Shown here in pieces: positions 15,179 through 24,102 of a DNA stretch of 64,000 nt. Both the position numbers and the translations under genes were made by a program. This DNA comes from DASYPQ01 sp036006425 (GTDB taxonomy: Bacteria; Planctomycetota; UBA1135; GCA-002686595). The stretch covers positions 1-64,000 of the forward strand of contig DASYPQ010000019.1 in NCBI GenBank assembly GCA_036006425.1, given 5' to 3'. Each line of letters begins with the position of its first letter. The stretch's first letter is position 1. A model generated the notes under the pieces. The model was not told the DNA's origin. It saw nothing but the letters and a program-made list of their open reading frames with translations, and did not search any database.

Positions 15179-16537
15179 ATGAAGCACACCGCACTCGCCT
15201 GCCTGCTCGCGTTCGCCTTCGCTGGTCCGGTTCGCGCGGACGAGCGCAGCGACATCGACGCGATCTGGAACGACCCGATCTTCAAGCGGCAGTTCATCGC
15301 GGGCTACGGCATCAATTCGGAGGTCGAGCCGCGCGTCACGCCGGAGGAAGTCGCGATCCTCGAGAAAATCCGCCCGTTGATGGCGGACAACCTCCCGAAG
15401 GCCGAGGAATCCCTGCGCAAGCAGATGAAGCCGGAGTGCTCCGCGATCCTCGACTTCACGCTCGGCGGGATCCAGTTCCAGCAGGACCGGATGGCCGACG
15501 CGCTCGCCAACTACACGAAGGCCGTCGCGAAGTTCCCGAGCTTCCGCCGCGCCTGGCGCAACCTCGGGCTGATCAACGTCCGCGGGGGCAACTACGACGC
15601 CGCGATCAGCGCGTTCACGCGGATGATCGAGCTCGGCGGCGGCGACGCCTACGCGTACGGCCTGCTCGGTTTCGCGTACTCCTCGAAGTCGGACTTCCAG
15701 CCCGCCGAGGCGGCGTACCGGGGCGCCCTCCTGCTCCAGCCGGAGAACACCGAGTGGCGCCTCGGCCTCACGCGCTGCGTGTTCAAGCAGCAGAAGTTCG
15801 AGGACGCCGCGGCGCTCCTCGACGTCCTGATCGAGCGGTTCCCGGACAAGGCCGACTTCTGGCTGCTGCAGGCGCACACCTTCCTCGGTCTGAAGCAGCC
15901 GTTGAAGGCCGCGGCGAACTTCGAGGCGGTCGACCGCCTGGGGAAGGGCACGGTCGACAGCCTCCACACGCTCGGCGACCTCTACGTCAGCGAGAACCTG
16001 ATGGATCTCGCCGCGCGAGCCTACCAGCGTGCGATCGACGTCGACCCGGCGCAGCCGCTGGCGCGCCCGATCCACGCGGCCGAGGTGCTGATCGCCCGCA
16101 ACGCGATGCCCCAGGCGCGCGAGGTCGTGATGCACATCAAGTTGGCCTGCGCGCAGATCCAGGACGGCGATCGCCGCAAGCTGCTCAAGCTCGAAGCGCG
16201 CCTCAGCATGGCCGAGGGCGGAGGGAACGCCGACACCGCGAAGATCCTGGAGGAGGTCGTCCAGATCGATCCGCTCGACGGCGAGGCGCTGATGCTCCTC
16301 GGCCAGCACTACGGCCGCCAGAACGAGCCCGACCGGGCGATCCTCTACTACGAACGCGCCGCGAGCCTCGATGCCTTCGAGGTCAACGCGAAGATCCGGC
16401 ACGCGCAGGTCCTCGTCGGGATGGCGAGGTACGCCGACGCGATCCCGCTGCTGCGGCGGGCGCAGGAGGTCCGTCCGCGCGAGGACATCGCGCGCTATCT
16501 CGAGCAGGTCGAGCGCATCGCCAAGGCACGGCACTGA
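15179..16537 (+). CDS. Secreted TPR-repeat protein of the TonB operon
   Basis: A 452-residue periplasmic scaffold. It has a clear signal peptide (MKHTALACLLAFAFAGPVRA), then at least eight tetratricopeptide-like helix pairs, for example DRMADALANYTKAVAKFPSF, GNYDAAISAFTRMIELGGGD, SDFQPAEAAYRGALLLQPEN and LMDLAARAYQRAIDVDPAQP. TPR proteins regularly close TonB-ExbB-ExbD-DUF3450 operons and probably organise the envelope complex or bind the receptor or its cargo. It begins 5 bases after tonB. Two hairpins follow the gene, so the operon likely ends here. Confidence 0.85.
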   Translation: MKHTALACLLAFAFAGPVRADERSDIDAIWNDPIFKRQFIAGYGINSEVEPRVTPEEVAILEKIRPLMADNLPKAEESLRKQMKPECSAILDFTLGGIQFQQDRMADALANYTKAVAKFPSFRRAWRNLGLINVRGGNYDAAISAFTRMIELGGGDAYAYGLLGFAYSSKSDFQPAEAAYRGALLLQPENTEWRLGLTRCVFKQQKFEDAAALLDVLIERFPDKADFWLLQAHTFLGLKQPLKAAANFEAVDRLGKGTVDSLHTLGDLYVSENLMDLAARAYQRAIDVDPAQPLARPIHAAEVLIARNAMPQAREVVMHIKLACAQIQDGDRRKLLKLEARLSMAEGGGNADTAKILEEVVQIDPLDGEALMLLGQHYGRQNEPDRAILYYERAASLDAFEVNAKIRHAQVLVGMARYADAIPLLRRAQEVRPREDIARYLEQVERIAKARH

Positions 16538-16600
16538 TGCCCCCCCCGGGTTCTACGAAGACACACTCAGCCTTCACGTCGGGCGAACAATGCACACCTA

Positions 16601-16621
16601 GCATCCCGGCCCTCGGGATGC
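16601..16621 (+). terminator. Hairpin after the TonB operon
   Basis: GCATCCCG, loop GCCCT, CGGGATGC: a perfect 8-bp stem 63 bases past the TPR-protein stop. No T-run follows, so it may be a factor-dependent terminator or an mRNA 3' protector rather than a classical intrinsic terminator. Confidence 0.45.
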
Positions 16622-16628
16622 CCACACG

Positions 16629-16645
16629 AAGGAGAGCGTCTCCTT
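16629..16645 (+). terminator. Second hairpin in the same spacer
   Basis: AAGGAGA, loop GCG, TCTCCTT: a perfect 7-bp stem 8 bases after the first hairpin and 39 bases before the next gene. The stem contains an AGGAG sequence, so it could instead affect translation, but the real ribosome binding site for the next gene lies further down at 16673. Confidence 0.35.
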
Positions 16646-16672
16646 TGAGCTCCGCGAGGTGAACTTCTTCTT

Positions 16673-16677
16673 AGGAG
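16673..16677 (+). promoter_or_regulatory. Ribosome binding site for the GTG start at 16685
   Basis: AGGAG sits 7 bases ahead of GTG 16685. A closer ATG at 16678 opens a different frame that carries no recognisable protein. The spacing and the signal peptide after 16685 decide for the GTG. Confidence 0.6.
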
Positions 16678-16684
16678 ATGACCA

Positions 16685-18715
16685 GTGAGAAGCGTGATCC
16701 AAAGAACAGCGATCGTTGCGGTCGCGGGAATGGGGCTGACCACCGCGGCGCGCGCGGCGGACATCCTCGTGAACAGCAACATCGCGGTCTCCACGACGTG
16801 GACCTCGAACAACACCTACAACCTCCAACAACAGATCTACGTCCTCCCCGGCGCCACGCTGACGATCGACGCCGGCACCGTCGTCTCCAGCGACACGAAC
16901 GTCGGCGGCAGCCTGGCTGTGTGCCGCGGCGCGCAGATCTTCGTGAACGGCACCCGCACGAACCCCGTCATCTTCACGTCGAAGGCCGACGAGGCGACCT
17001 GGGTCGCAGGCAACCCGAAGACCGGAACGTGGCGTCCGGCCTGCAACGAGTGGGGCAACCTCACGATCATGGGCAACGCCTACATCTCCGAGAACGCGAT
17101 CGCAGGCAACACCTCGGTGCCGAGCGGGAGCAACGTCGGCGCGATGGAAGGGCTCGTCGCAGCGTTCCCCGGTGACCCGAACGTCCTGTACGGCGGCGGC
17201 AACGACGACGACGACAGCGGCAGCATCACCTACGTCTCGCTGCGCTACGGCGGCAAGGTCGTCGCCCTGAACAACGAGCTCAACGGCTTGTCGCTCGGCG
17301 GCATCGGCCGGAACACCGACATCCACCACGTCGACATCATGAACAACGTCGACGACGGCATCGAGATCTGGGGCGGCACGGTCAACCTCAAGTACCTCAA
17401 CATCTGGAACATCGGCGACGACGCCTTCGACGTCGACCAGGGCTGGCGCGGCAAGGCCCAGTTCGGCCTGCTCGTCAAGGGTTACAGCGTCGTCGCCGCG
17501 ACGGGCTCGGGCGTGGGCGACCACGACTTCGAGACGGACGGCGCCGAGGACTCGGACTGGCAGCCGGTCACGACGACCTCGATCTACAACTTCACGTGCA
17601 TCGGTCAGCCGCTGAACCCCCGCGGTTCGACGGACTGGCGCGACAACGCGCGCGTCCAGTACCACAACTGCATCTTCATGGACGGCGGCGGTGAAGTCGT
17701 CAAGTTCGACAACGTCGACGGCGACGGCGCGCACGGCTACGGCTTCAACGGCACGCTCTCGTGGAACGACACCTGGACCACTGCCTACAACGCGGTGCCC
17801 CCGATGCCGAACGACTTCACGACCGGGTCCTACGCCACGAACTATCCGGCGCAGACCTCGGGCAACCTCGCCGAGATCACGGACAGCGTGTTCTTCCGCA
17901 ACGTGAACGCGAACGCCTACACCGAAGCGACCGCTCGCGGCGTCTTCGCTCCGGCGGAGAACAACGTCATCACCCCCGGTGTCCTCGACGCCGACGCCCC
18001 GGTGACCCTGCTCACGCGCGGGGCTGCGGTCGCGGCGCCCGGCTACAACGTCCTCCCGGTGATCGCGCTCGATCCGCGTCCGGCGAACGCCGCTCTCGTG
18101 AGCGTCGGCGCCGCGCCGAACGACGGCTTCTACACGCCGGCGATGTACCGCGGGGCGTTCGCTCCGGGTGCGCAGAGCTGGCTCTGCAACTGGACGGCCT
18201 CGTTCGCGTTCGGCTTCACGACGCAGTGCGATCCGGGCGTGCCGTTCTGCTTCGGCGACGGCACCGGCCACGCCTGCCCGTGCGGCAACAACGGCGCGCC
18301 GGGCCACGGTTGCGAGAACTCCTCCACGACTGGTGGAGCGCAGCTGACGGCGGCGGGCATCACGAGCCCGGACTCGGTCGTCCTGACCTCGTCCTTCGAG
18401 AAGCCGACCGCCTTCAGCGTCGTGCTGCAAGGTCCGGCGACGCTCCCGGCCGGCGTCTTCTACGGCGACGGCGTCCGCTGCGTCGGCGGATCCCTCAAGC
18501 GTCTCTACACCAAGGCGGCCGTCGGTGGTGTCGTCTCCGCTCCGACCGGCTCGGATCCGTTGATCACGGTCCGCTCGGCCGCGCTCGGCGATCCGATCGC
18601 CCCCGGCTCCACGCGCTACTACCAAGTGTGGTACCGCGACCCGGTCCCGGCGTTCTGCAGCCACCCGCCGTCGGACACGTCGAACGTGTCGAACGGCTAC
18701 GCGATCGTCTGGTGA
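16685..18715 (+). CDS. Secreted beta-helix-like surface protein with shared C-terminal module
   Basis: A 676-residue exported protein. A signal peptide (IVAVAGMGLTTAARA) leads into a right-handed beta-helix-like region: repeated strands such as QIYVLPGATLTIDAGTVVSS, GAQIFVNGTRTNPVIFTSKA, ITYVSLRYGGKVVALNNELN and NTDIHHVDIMNNVDDGIEIW. From about residue 522 it has a Cys/Gly-rich module (FCFGDGTGHACPCGNNGAPG ... VWYRDPVPAFC) that recurs at the end of the protein encoded at 32713-34506. It follows the TonB operon after a hairpin-rich spacer and a strong hairpin comes after it, so it may be its own unit. Proteins of this beta-helix kind often accompany TonB-DUF3450 loci; a role as cargo or surface partner is inference. 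Confidence 0.7.
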   Translation: MRSVIQRTAIVAVAGMGLTTAARAADILVNSNIAVSTTWTSNNTYNLQQQIYVLPGATLTIDAGTVVSSDTNVGGSLAVCRGAQIFVNGTRTNPVIFTSKADEATWVAGNPKTGTWRPACNEWGNLTIMGNAYISENAIAGNTSVPSGSNVGAMEGLVAAFPGDPNVLYGGGNDDDDSGSITYVSLRYGGKVVALNNELNGLSLGGIGRNTDIHHVDIMNNVDDGIEIWGGTVNLKYLNIWNIGDDAFDVDQGWRGKAQFGLLVKGYSVVAATGSGVGDHDFETDGAEDSDWQPVTTTSIYNFTCIGQPLNPRGSTDWRDNARVQYHNCIFMDGGGEVVKFDNVDGDGAHGYGFNGTLSWNDTWTTAYNAVPPMPNDFTTGSYATNYPAQTSGNLAEITDSVFFRNVNANAYTEATARGVFAPAENNVITPGVLDADAPVTLLTRGAAVAAPGYNVLPVIALDPRPANAALVSVGAAPNDGFYTPAMYRGAFAPGAQSWLCNWTASFAFGFTTQCDPGVPFCFGDGTGHACPCGNNGAPGHGCENSSTTGGAQLTAAGITSPDSVVLTSSFEKPTAFSVVLQGPATLPAGVFYGDGVRCVGGSLKRLYTKAAVGGVVSAPTGSDPLITVRSAALGDPIAPGSTRYYQVWYRDPVPAFCSHPPSDTSNVSNGYAIVW

Positions 18716-18722
18716 TCTGAAC

Positions 18723-18756
18723 GGGGCGCCGCGCGGCGAGGACCGCGCGGCGCCCC
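18723..18756 (+). terminator. Strong 13-bp stem terminator
   Basis: GGGGCGCCGCGCG, 8-base loop GCGAGGAC, CGCGCGGCGCCCC: a perfect 13-bp stem starting 7 bases after the stop of the surface-protein gene and followed by pyrimidine-rich AGTCTCTTCTTTCC. This is the clearest terminator in the window. Confidence 0.75.
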
Positions 18757-18782
18757 AGTCTCTTCTTTCCGAGGTTCTGACG

Positions 18783-20024
18783 ATGGATTCGAAGTCCCTG
18801 CTGCTCTTCTGCCTGCTCACCGCCTGCTCCGATGCGCACGCCGGATCCGGATCGACGGCCGCGCCGAGTTCCGTCGTCGTCCCCTCGATCTCCGACGCGC
18901 CGCTGGCCGCCTACCGAGGCGAGCTGCTCGACCTCGCGTTCAAGGCCGCCAGCGCATTCCCGGTCAAACCGCACCTGAAGAACCGCTCGCGCACGCAGGA
19001 GAACGTCGTCGAGGCCTCCCTCGCGCTCGATCAGCCGCGCCGCGCGCTCGCGTACGGCGAGAAGATCGACAACTGGCTGCACGGCGTCGCCTACGCCGAA
19101 TTCGCGTTCTACTGCGCCCGGCACGGCTCCGTGAACGACGTGGAGCCCTGGCTCGAGCGCGCGCGCAAGGTCTCCGCGAGCGTGGCCGACGACGAGAGCA
19201 CGCAAGACTGGCAGCAGGACCGCATCCGCTCGACGATCGCCAAGACCTACGCGTGCCTCGGACAGCGCGAGCGCGCTGCCGAGCTCGAGGCCGGCGTCGT
19301 CGACTCCGAATCCGGCAAGGTGAACGCCGTAAAGGCGATGCAGAGCGACGCGGACGGCTTCGAGGAGCAGCTGCGGGCTCTCGACGAAGCCGTGTCGATC
19401 GGCAACTTCGACCGCGTGAAGGGCGCGCTGCAGGCCTGCTCCCTGCTGTTCGACCACTTCTACTCCGACGTCGAGCGGCGCTCGCGCGTCGAGGAGAAGA
19501 TCAGGGGCTCCTGGAACAAGATGCCGCTTCCGATCCGCGTCGAGCTCACGATGACGCTCGCCGGGTTCGCTCTCGGTCACGAGGACCACGAGAAGGCGCT
19601 CGCGCTCGTGAACGAAGGGCGCGCTCTCGTCGACGGCGCGAAGTGGAACCCGGAGGACGTCATCCCGCTGGCGGCTCGGCTGGCCGGGCTGCGCTGGCGC
19701 GCGGGCGACACGGACACGGCGAGGAAGGAAGCCGACGCCGCGTTGGCGCTGTTCGAATCGGAGCGCACGAAGATCGTCGACATCTTCCGCGCGGCGACGC
19801 TGCGGCCGCTCGCCGAAGCGTACCGGTCGATGGGGGACGCGCCGGCGGCGCTCGCGGTCTACAAGCGGGCCGTCGAAGCCGGCGTCGAGAACCCGAACTC
19901 CAGGCCGCGCGCGGAGGATCTCTCCGCGACGTGCTGCTCGATGGCGCTCCACCAAGTCGAACCCGACGCTGCGCTGAAGACCCGGATGACCGAGATCTGC
20001 AATGGACTCGGCCCTCCGTGGTAG
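18783..20024 (+). CDS. Helical-repeat (TPR-like) lipoprotein
   Basis: Not a recognised family. A 413-residue lipoprotein with lipobox LLTAC (Cys15) followed by a short linker. The rest is strongly alpha-helical with TPR-like pairs: QPRRALAYGEKIDNWLHGVA, LGQRERAAELEAGVVDSESG, EDHEKALALVNEGRALVDGA, GDTDTARKEADAALALFESE and GDAPAALAVYKRAVEAGVEN. Probably a periplasmic or outer-membrane scaffold. It starts 27 bases after a strong terminator and is followed after only 4 bases by another lipoprotein gene, so these two form a unit. The location next to the TonB operon suggests a shared envelope job, but nothing in the sequence proves it. Confidence 0.6.
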   Translation: MDSKSLLLFCLLTACSDAHAGSGSTAAPSSVVVPSISDAPLAAYRGELLDLAFKAASAFPVKPHLKNRSRTQENVVEASLALDQPRRALAYGEKIDNWLHGVAYAEFAFYCARHGSVNDVEPWLERARKVSASVADDESTQDWQQDRIRSTIAKTYACLGQRERAAELEAGVVDSESGKVNAVKAMQSDADGFEEQLRALDEAVSIGNFDRVKGALQACSLLFDHFYSDVERRSRVEEKIRGSWNKMPLPIRVELTMTLAGFALGHEDHEKALALVNEGRALVDGAKWNPEDVIPLAARLAGLRWRAGDTDTARKEADAALALFESERTKIVDIFRAATLRPLAEAYRSMGDAPAALAVYKRAVEAGVENPNSRPRAEDLSATCCSMALHQVEPDAALKTRMTEICNGLGPPW

Positions 20025-20028
20025 GACC

Positions 20029-21987
20029 GTGAACCGCGCTCTCGTCTTCGCACTGTCGTTGGGGATCGTCGCGGCCTGCGCCGGCGGCAGCGGTTCCAGT
20101 CCGTCCGCGATCCAAGTGCGCCGCTCGACCGTCAGCGTCGCCGGCGGAACCTCGATCGTCCTCTCCGGGACGCACCTCGCGTTCCTCGCCGACGAGGCGA
20201 CGACCGGCCCCGGCGGCACGGACATGAACGGCGACGGCGACAAGACGGACTCGATCGCCGTCGTCATCGACATGAACACGGGCGTCGAGACGAGACTCGA
20301 CGTCGCCGCGACCGGGATCGCGTGGGCGGGCCCGGAGCTCTACCTCGTCGTCGACGAGGCGCTCGACGGCCGCGACTGGAACGGCGACACCGACACGACC
20401 GATCTCGTCCTCCTGCACGTGTCCGCGGCGGCGCCGACGCAAGCCCCCGATTTCATCGACGAGCTCCAGTCGGGAGCGACGATCCCGCTCGTGTCCTCGG
20501 GGACACGCGTCTACTTCGCGAGCGCCACGGCGGCGACGCAACCCTTCGAGAGCAGCCTTTTCGCGATCTCCTCGGGCGCGCCGACGACTCCGGTCCGCGT
20601 CGCGACGCGGGACGCGGCTGGCCCGCTCGCGCCGCGCATCCTCGCGAAGGACGAAGGACTGCTCTTTCTCGCGCTCGACGAGACCGTCGAAGGTCGCGAC
20701 CTGAACGGCGACGGCGACGCGACCGATGACTCCGTGCTCGCTCTGCTCGACGCGACCGCGGGCGGACGCACGATCCGCAGCATGGAGCTCGCGGTGCCCG
20801 CAGCGAGTCCGTTCCGCGCGCGCAGGTCGCCGGCGCACGGCTGGGAAGTCGGCTTCCTCGTGTCCGAGTTCGGGCAGGGTCAGACGAACCTGAACGACCC
20901 GGCGCTCTTCACCGGTGCATGGCAGCCGACGCAGTGCGCCGGATTCGAGGACACGGACGCTCGCGACTCGATCCTCCACTACCTCGAGTTCTCGGCCTGG
21001 GACGCGAACCCGCTCGCGAGTCCGCCGGTGAACACCGGGCTCGTCGGCTGCCGCAAGATCGTGTTCGCGAACGGCTACGTCGCGACGATCAGTCCCGAGC
21101 ACGACGTCGCCGATCCGAACGGCGCCGAGGGCGACTGCGATCTCAACGGAGACGGAGACACGCTCGACTACGTCGTGCGCTGGGCGCCGATGACGACGCC
21201 CGTGCTCCCGCTGACGGCGTCGGCGACCATCCACGCGTTGAAGGACGTCGCCGGCGGCACGCATGGTCTCTCGGAGCTCGAGGACCGTTTCGTCATCGAG
21301 GTGTCCGAGGCCCAGGACAACCTCGACATCAACCTCGACGGCGCGAAGACCTTCGACTATCTCGGCTCGCTGCTGCCTTCGGGCAACGCGAACTCGATCA
21401 CGCCGTGGGACTTCACGCACGGGCCGACGTACACGAACGCGTTCGGGGCGAGCTGGTTGACCGAGATCCCCGATCGATCGCGTCTCGGCGTCGCGGTCGA
21501 GGAGCGCTCCTACGGGCCGCTCGGCTCGCCGGGCGCGAACCTCGATGCGCACGACCCGCCGCTGCCGGGAGAGGATCTGGACATGCTCGACAGCATCCCT
21601 TCCTTCGCCCGGTTCGAGACCAATCCGACGTTCCTCGACTTCCCCGCCGTCGGTGTCGGCCTGAAGCACGACGACGCCGGGATCGTGATCGCGAACGACA
21701 TCGCCTTCTACCGGGTGAGCGAAGCCGAGGACAGCCGCGACAAGAACAACGACGGGCTCGAGACGGGCTTCATCCTGTACCGGACGTACTTCGCGATCGG
21801 CGAATCGAACGCGATGGGCGTGCTCAACTCGATCCCGGGTCGTTCGGCGATCGAGGTGAATCCGGAAGAAGCGCATCCGCTGGCAGCGGCGTTCATCGCC
21901 GACGAACGGCTCCAGGGATTCTCCGGCGCCGACTACAACGGCGACGGCGACGCGACGGATCTCGTCGTCTCGTATTTCCTGTTCTGA
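20029..21987 (+). CDS. Large lipoprotein with seven DxNxDGDxxD calcium-loop motifs
   Basis: A 652-residue lipoprotein starting at GTG with lipobox IVAAC (Cys17). Acidic loops of the EF-hand/dockerin type recur at about residues 65 (DMNGDGDKTD), 116 (DWNGDTDTTD), 224 (DLNGDGDATD), 371 (DLNGDGDTLD), 433 (DINLDGAKTF), 571 (DKNNDGLETG) and 635 (DYNGDGDATD). They are spaced through beta-rich sequence (for example PELYLVVDEALDGRD), suggesting a propeller-like or multi-sheet fold with a loop in each unit rather than helix-loop-helix hands. It is encoded 4 bases after the TPR-like lipoprotein. Calcium binding is inferred from the ligand pattern; the function is unknown. Confidence 0.6.
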   Translation: MNRALVFALSLGIVAACAGGSGSSPSAIQVRRSTVSVAGGTSIVLSGTHLAFLADEATTGPGGTDMNGDGDKTDSIAVVIDMNTGVETRLDVAATGIAWAGPELYLVVDEALDGRDWNGDTDTTDLVLLHVSAAAPTQAPDFIDELQSGATIPLVSSGTRVYFASATAATQPFESSLFAISSGAPTTPVRVATRDAAGPLAPRILAKDEGLLFLALDETVEGRDLNGDGDATDDSVLALLDATAGGRTIRSMELAVPAASPFRARRSPAHGWEVGFLVSEFGQGQTNLNDPALFTGAWQPTQCAGFEDTDARDSILHYLEFSAWDANPLASPPVNTGLVGCRKIVFANGYVATISPEHDVADPNGAEGDCDLNGDGDTLDYVVRWAPMTTPVLPLTASATIHALKDVAGGTHGLSELEDRFVIEVSEAQDNLDINLDGAKTFDYLGSLLPSGNANSITPWDFTHGPTYTNAFGASWLTEIPDRSRLGVAVEERSYGPLGSPGANLDAHDPPLPGEDLDMLDSIPSFARFETNPTFLDFPAVGVGLKHDDAGIVIANDIAFYRVSEAEDSRDKNNDGLETGFILYRTYFAIGESNAMGVLNSIPGRSAIEVNPEEAHPLAAAFIADERLQGFSGADYNGDGDATDLVVSYFLF

Positions 21988-22014
21988 TCGCCGCGCTAGG
22001 ATCCGTGGTCGACC

Positions 22015-23202
22015 ATGGACCGCGGCGAGATCCCGAGACCGACTCCGCCGTCCGACGAGTTCATCCGGCGGTTCGGGCGACCGGGTCCGACGCATCTCGT
22101 GCGCGCCCCCGGGCGCGTGAACCTGATCGGCGAGCACACGGACTACAACGGGCTCCCCGTCTTCCCGATGGCGATCCAGCGCGCGGTCGAGATCGCGTTC
22201 CGCGCGCGGAAGGACGGCGTGGTGCGCCTCGCCAACGTCGATCCTCGCTTCGAGCCGCGCGAGTTCGAGATCGCGCGCGAGATCCCGCCCTTCGTCGCGG
22301 GCGACTGGGGGAACTACGCGAAGGCGGCCGTCCAGGCCCTGGCGCTCCATGCGGATCTGCGCCGGGGCTTCGACGGACTCGTCGACGGGGACATCCCGGA
22401 CGCGGCAGGGCTCTCGTCCTCTTCCGCGCTCCTCGTCGCGTGCGCGCTCGCGCTGCTGCGCGCGAACGACGCCGACATCGACCGCGCGGAGCTCATGTCC
22501 TTGTGCGCGCGCGCCGAGCGCTACGTCGGCACGCACAGCGGCGGCATGGACCAGGCGATCTGCCTCGGCGGTCGCAGCGGCTCGGCCGTGGTCATCGACT
22601 TCGAGCCCTTGCGCCTGCGTCCGACTCCGGTCCCGTCCGACTGGCGGTTCGTCGTCGCGAACACGCTCGTCGAAGCGAAGAAGTCCGGCAGCGCGCAGCA
22701 GGGATACAACGCGCGCGTCCGCGAGTGCCGCGAGGCGCTGCGCGCCTTCGCCGACGCGCCGGAGGGGAAGGAGCTCGCGGGGCCCGAGCCGACGTACACG
22801 GACCTCGTCGCGCGCGTCCCCGACGGCCGGCTCCTCGCCGTGGCGGAGCGCGTGCTCCCTGAACCGCTCCTCCGCCGCTTCCGGCACGTCGTGACGGAGG
22901 CGATCCGCGTCGAGGATGCGCGCGCCGCGATGCTCGAGGGCGACCTCCCCGCGTTCGGCCGCGCGATGAACGCCTCGCACGCGAGCCTTCGCGACGACTA
23001 CGAAGTGAGCTGCCGCGAGCTCGACGCGCTCGTCGACGCGGCGCTCGAGCACGGAGCGGCCGGCGCGCGGCTCACCGGAGCCGGATTCGGCGGCTGCATC
23101 GTGGGCCTGTGCTACGCCGGGCGCGTCGACGCGCTCCTCGGGGCGCTCGAGCACGGCTTCGTCGCGGAACCCTCGCCGGCCGCGGCCGTGTTCGAGCTTT
23201 GA
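22015..23202 (+). CDS. galK: Galactokinase
   Basis: GHMP kinase that phosphorylates galactose at O1 with ATP, first step of the Leloir pathway, in the cytosol. All family motifs are present: the sugar-recognition GRVNLIGEHTDYNGLPVFPM near the N-terminus, the ATP-binding loop GDIPDAAGLSSSSALLVACA, a GTHSGGMDQAICLGG segment with the catalytic Asp, and the C-terminal GARLTGAGFGGCIVGL. The length, 395 residues, is typical. No galT or galE lies nearby. The gene stands 27 bases after the calcium-loop lipoprotein and could share its transcript, though no functional link is evident. Confidence 0.93.
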   Translation: MDRGEIPRPTPPSDEFIRRFGRPGPTHLVRAPGRVNLIGEHTDYNGLPVFPMAIQRAVEIAFRARKDGVVRLANVDPRFEPREFEIAREIPPFVAGDWGNYAKAAVQALALHADLRRGFDGLVDGDIPDAAGLSSSSALLVACALALLRANDADIDRAELMSLCARAERYVGTHSGGMDQAICLGGRSGSAVVIDFEPLRLRPTPVPSDWRFVVANTLVEAKKSGSAQQGYNARVRECREALRAFADAPEGKELAGPEPTYTDLVARVPDGRLLAVAERVLPEPLLRRFRHVVTEAIRVEDARAAMLEGDLPAFGRAMNASHASLRDDYEVSCRELDALVDAALEHGAAGARLTGAGFGGCIVGLCYAGRVDALLGALEHGFVAEPSPAAAVFEL

Positions 23203-23249
23203 AGCGGGGGTGATTCCGGGCTCGCTCGGGGCGTAGATTGGGCCTGCCG

Positions 23250-24101
23250 ATGCCCCTCTCTGCAGCCGACCTCGCCGATCTCCGCCGCGCTCGAGCGATG
23301 CTCGAGAACCCCGGCGCCGCGATGAAGGTCACGAACCTGATCGGCTTGCCGGTCGAGAAGGCGTTCGAGCTCCTGCCGCGCGGCTTCGCGAGGATCGTCA
23401 GCGGATCGACGCGCGCACTCCTGCGCGTGGCGCTGGCGGTCGGCGCGTGGACGCTCTCGTCGCGGAGGACGCGGCCCTCGTCGAACGGTCTGCACAAGTT
23501 CCTCGCGACCTCCTCGGGAGCGATCGGCGGCTTCTTCGGCCTCGCCGCGCTCCCGATCGAGCTCCCGATCTCCACGATGCTCATGCTGCGATCGATCGCG
23601 GACATCGCGCGCAGCGAAGGCGAGGATCTGTGGACGCCGGAAGCGCGCGCCGCGTGCATCCAGGTGTTCGCGCTCGGCAGTCGGTCGCCGAGCGACGACG
23701 CGGCGGAGACCGGCTACTTCGCCGTGCGAGCCCTGCTCGCGCGGACGGTCGGCGAGGCCGCCGAATTCGTGCTCGAGAAAGGGATCGTGCAGGAGGGCGC
23801 GCCCGTCCTGGTGCGTTTCGTCGCCGCCGTCGCGTCGCGCGCGAGCGTCTCCGTCTCCGAGAAGGCCGTGTTGCAGGCCGTTCCCGTGATCGGCGCGGTC
23901 GGTGGAGCGGGTGTGAACCTCCTCTTCATCGCGCACTTCCAGCGCATGGCCCGCGGCCACTTCATCGTGCGCAGGCTCGAGCGCACGTACGGCAGGGAAG
24001 CGGTGCGGAGCGCGTACGACGTCGCCGTCGAGGTGAAGGTCGTCGTCGCGCCGCCGCTGCTCCTGAGCCGCGGGTCAGGAGAGCCGCCGCGACTCGCGTG
24101 A
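23250..24101 (+). CDS. EcsC-family protein
   Basis: A 283-residue protein of the EcsC family, named after a gene near an ABC exporter in Bacillus; its biochemical role is not known. Typical stretches are NLIGLPVEKAFELLPRGFAR near the N-terminus, SSGAIGGFFGLAALPIELPI, TMLMLRSIADIARSEGEDLW and the glycine-rich VPVIGAVGGAGVNLLFIAHF. The hydrophobic glycine-rich helices suggest peripheral membrane contact. ATG 23250 is preferred over an in-frame TTG at 23238. It converges on the malonyltransferase-like gene with a single base between the two stops, and no terminator is visible between them. Confidence 0.8.
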   Translation: MPLSAADLADLRRARAMLENPGAAMKVTNLIGLPVEKAFELLPRGFARIVSGSTRALLRVALAVGAWTLSSRRTRPSSNGLHKFLATSSGAIGGFFGLAALPIELPISTMLMLRSIADIARSEGEDLWTPEARAACIQVFALGSRSPSDDAAETGYFAVRALLARTVGEAAEFVLEKGIVQEGAPVLVRFVAAVASRASVSVSEKAVLQAVPVIGAVGGAGVNLLFIAHFQRMARGHFIVRRLERTYGREAVRSAYDVAVEVKVVVAPPLLLSRGSGEPPRLA

Positions 24102-24102
24102 C

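Noticed and set aside
19660..23154. Very long open frame (1164 codons) on the minus strand opposite the lipoprotein and galactokinase genes
   Set aside because: It is rich in Arg, Glu, Asp and Val repeats, has no domain, and lies antisense to well-supported genes; such frames are expected by chance in high-GC DNA.
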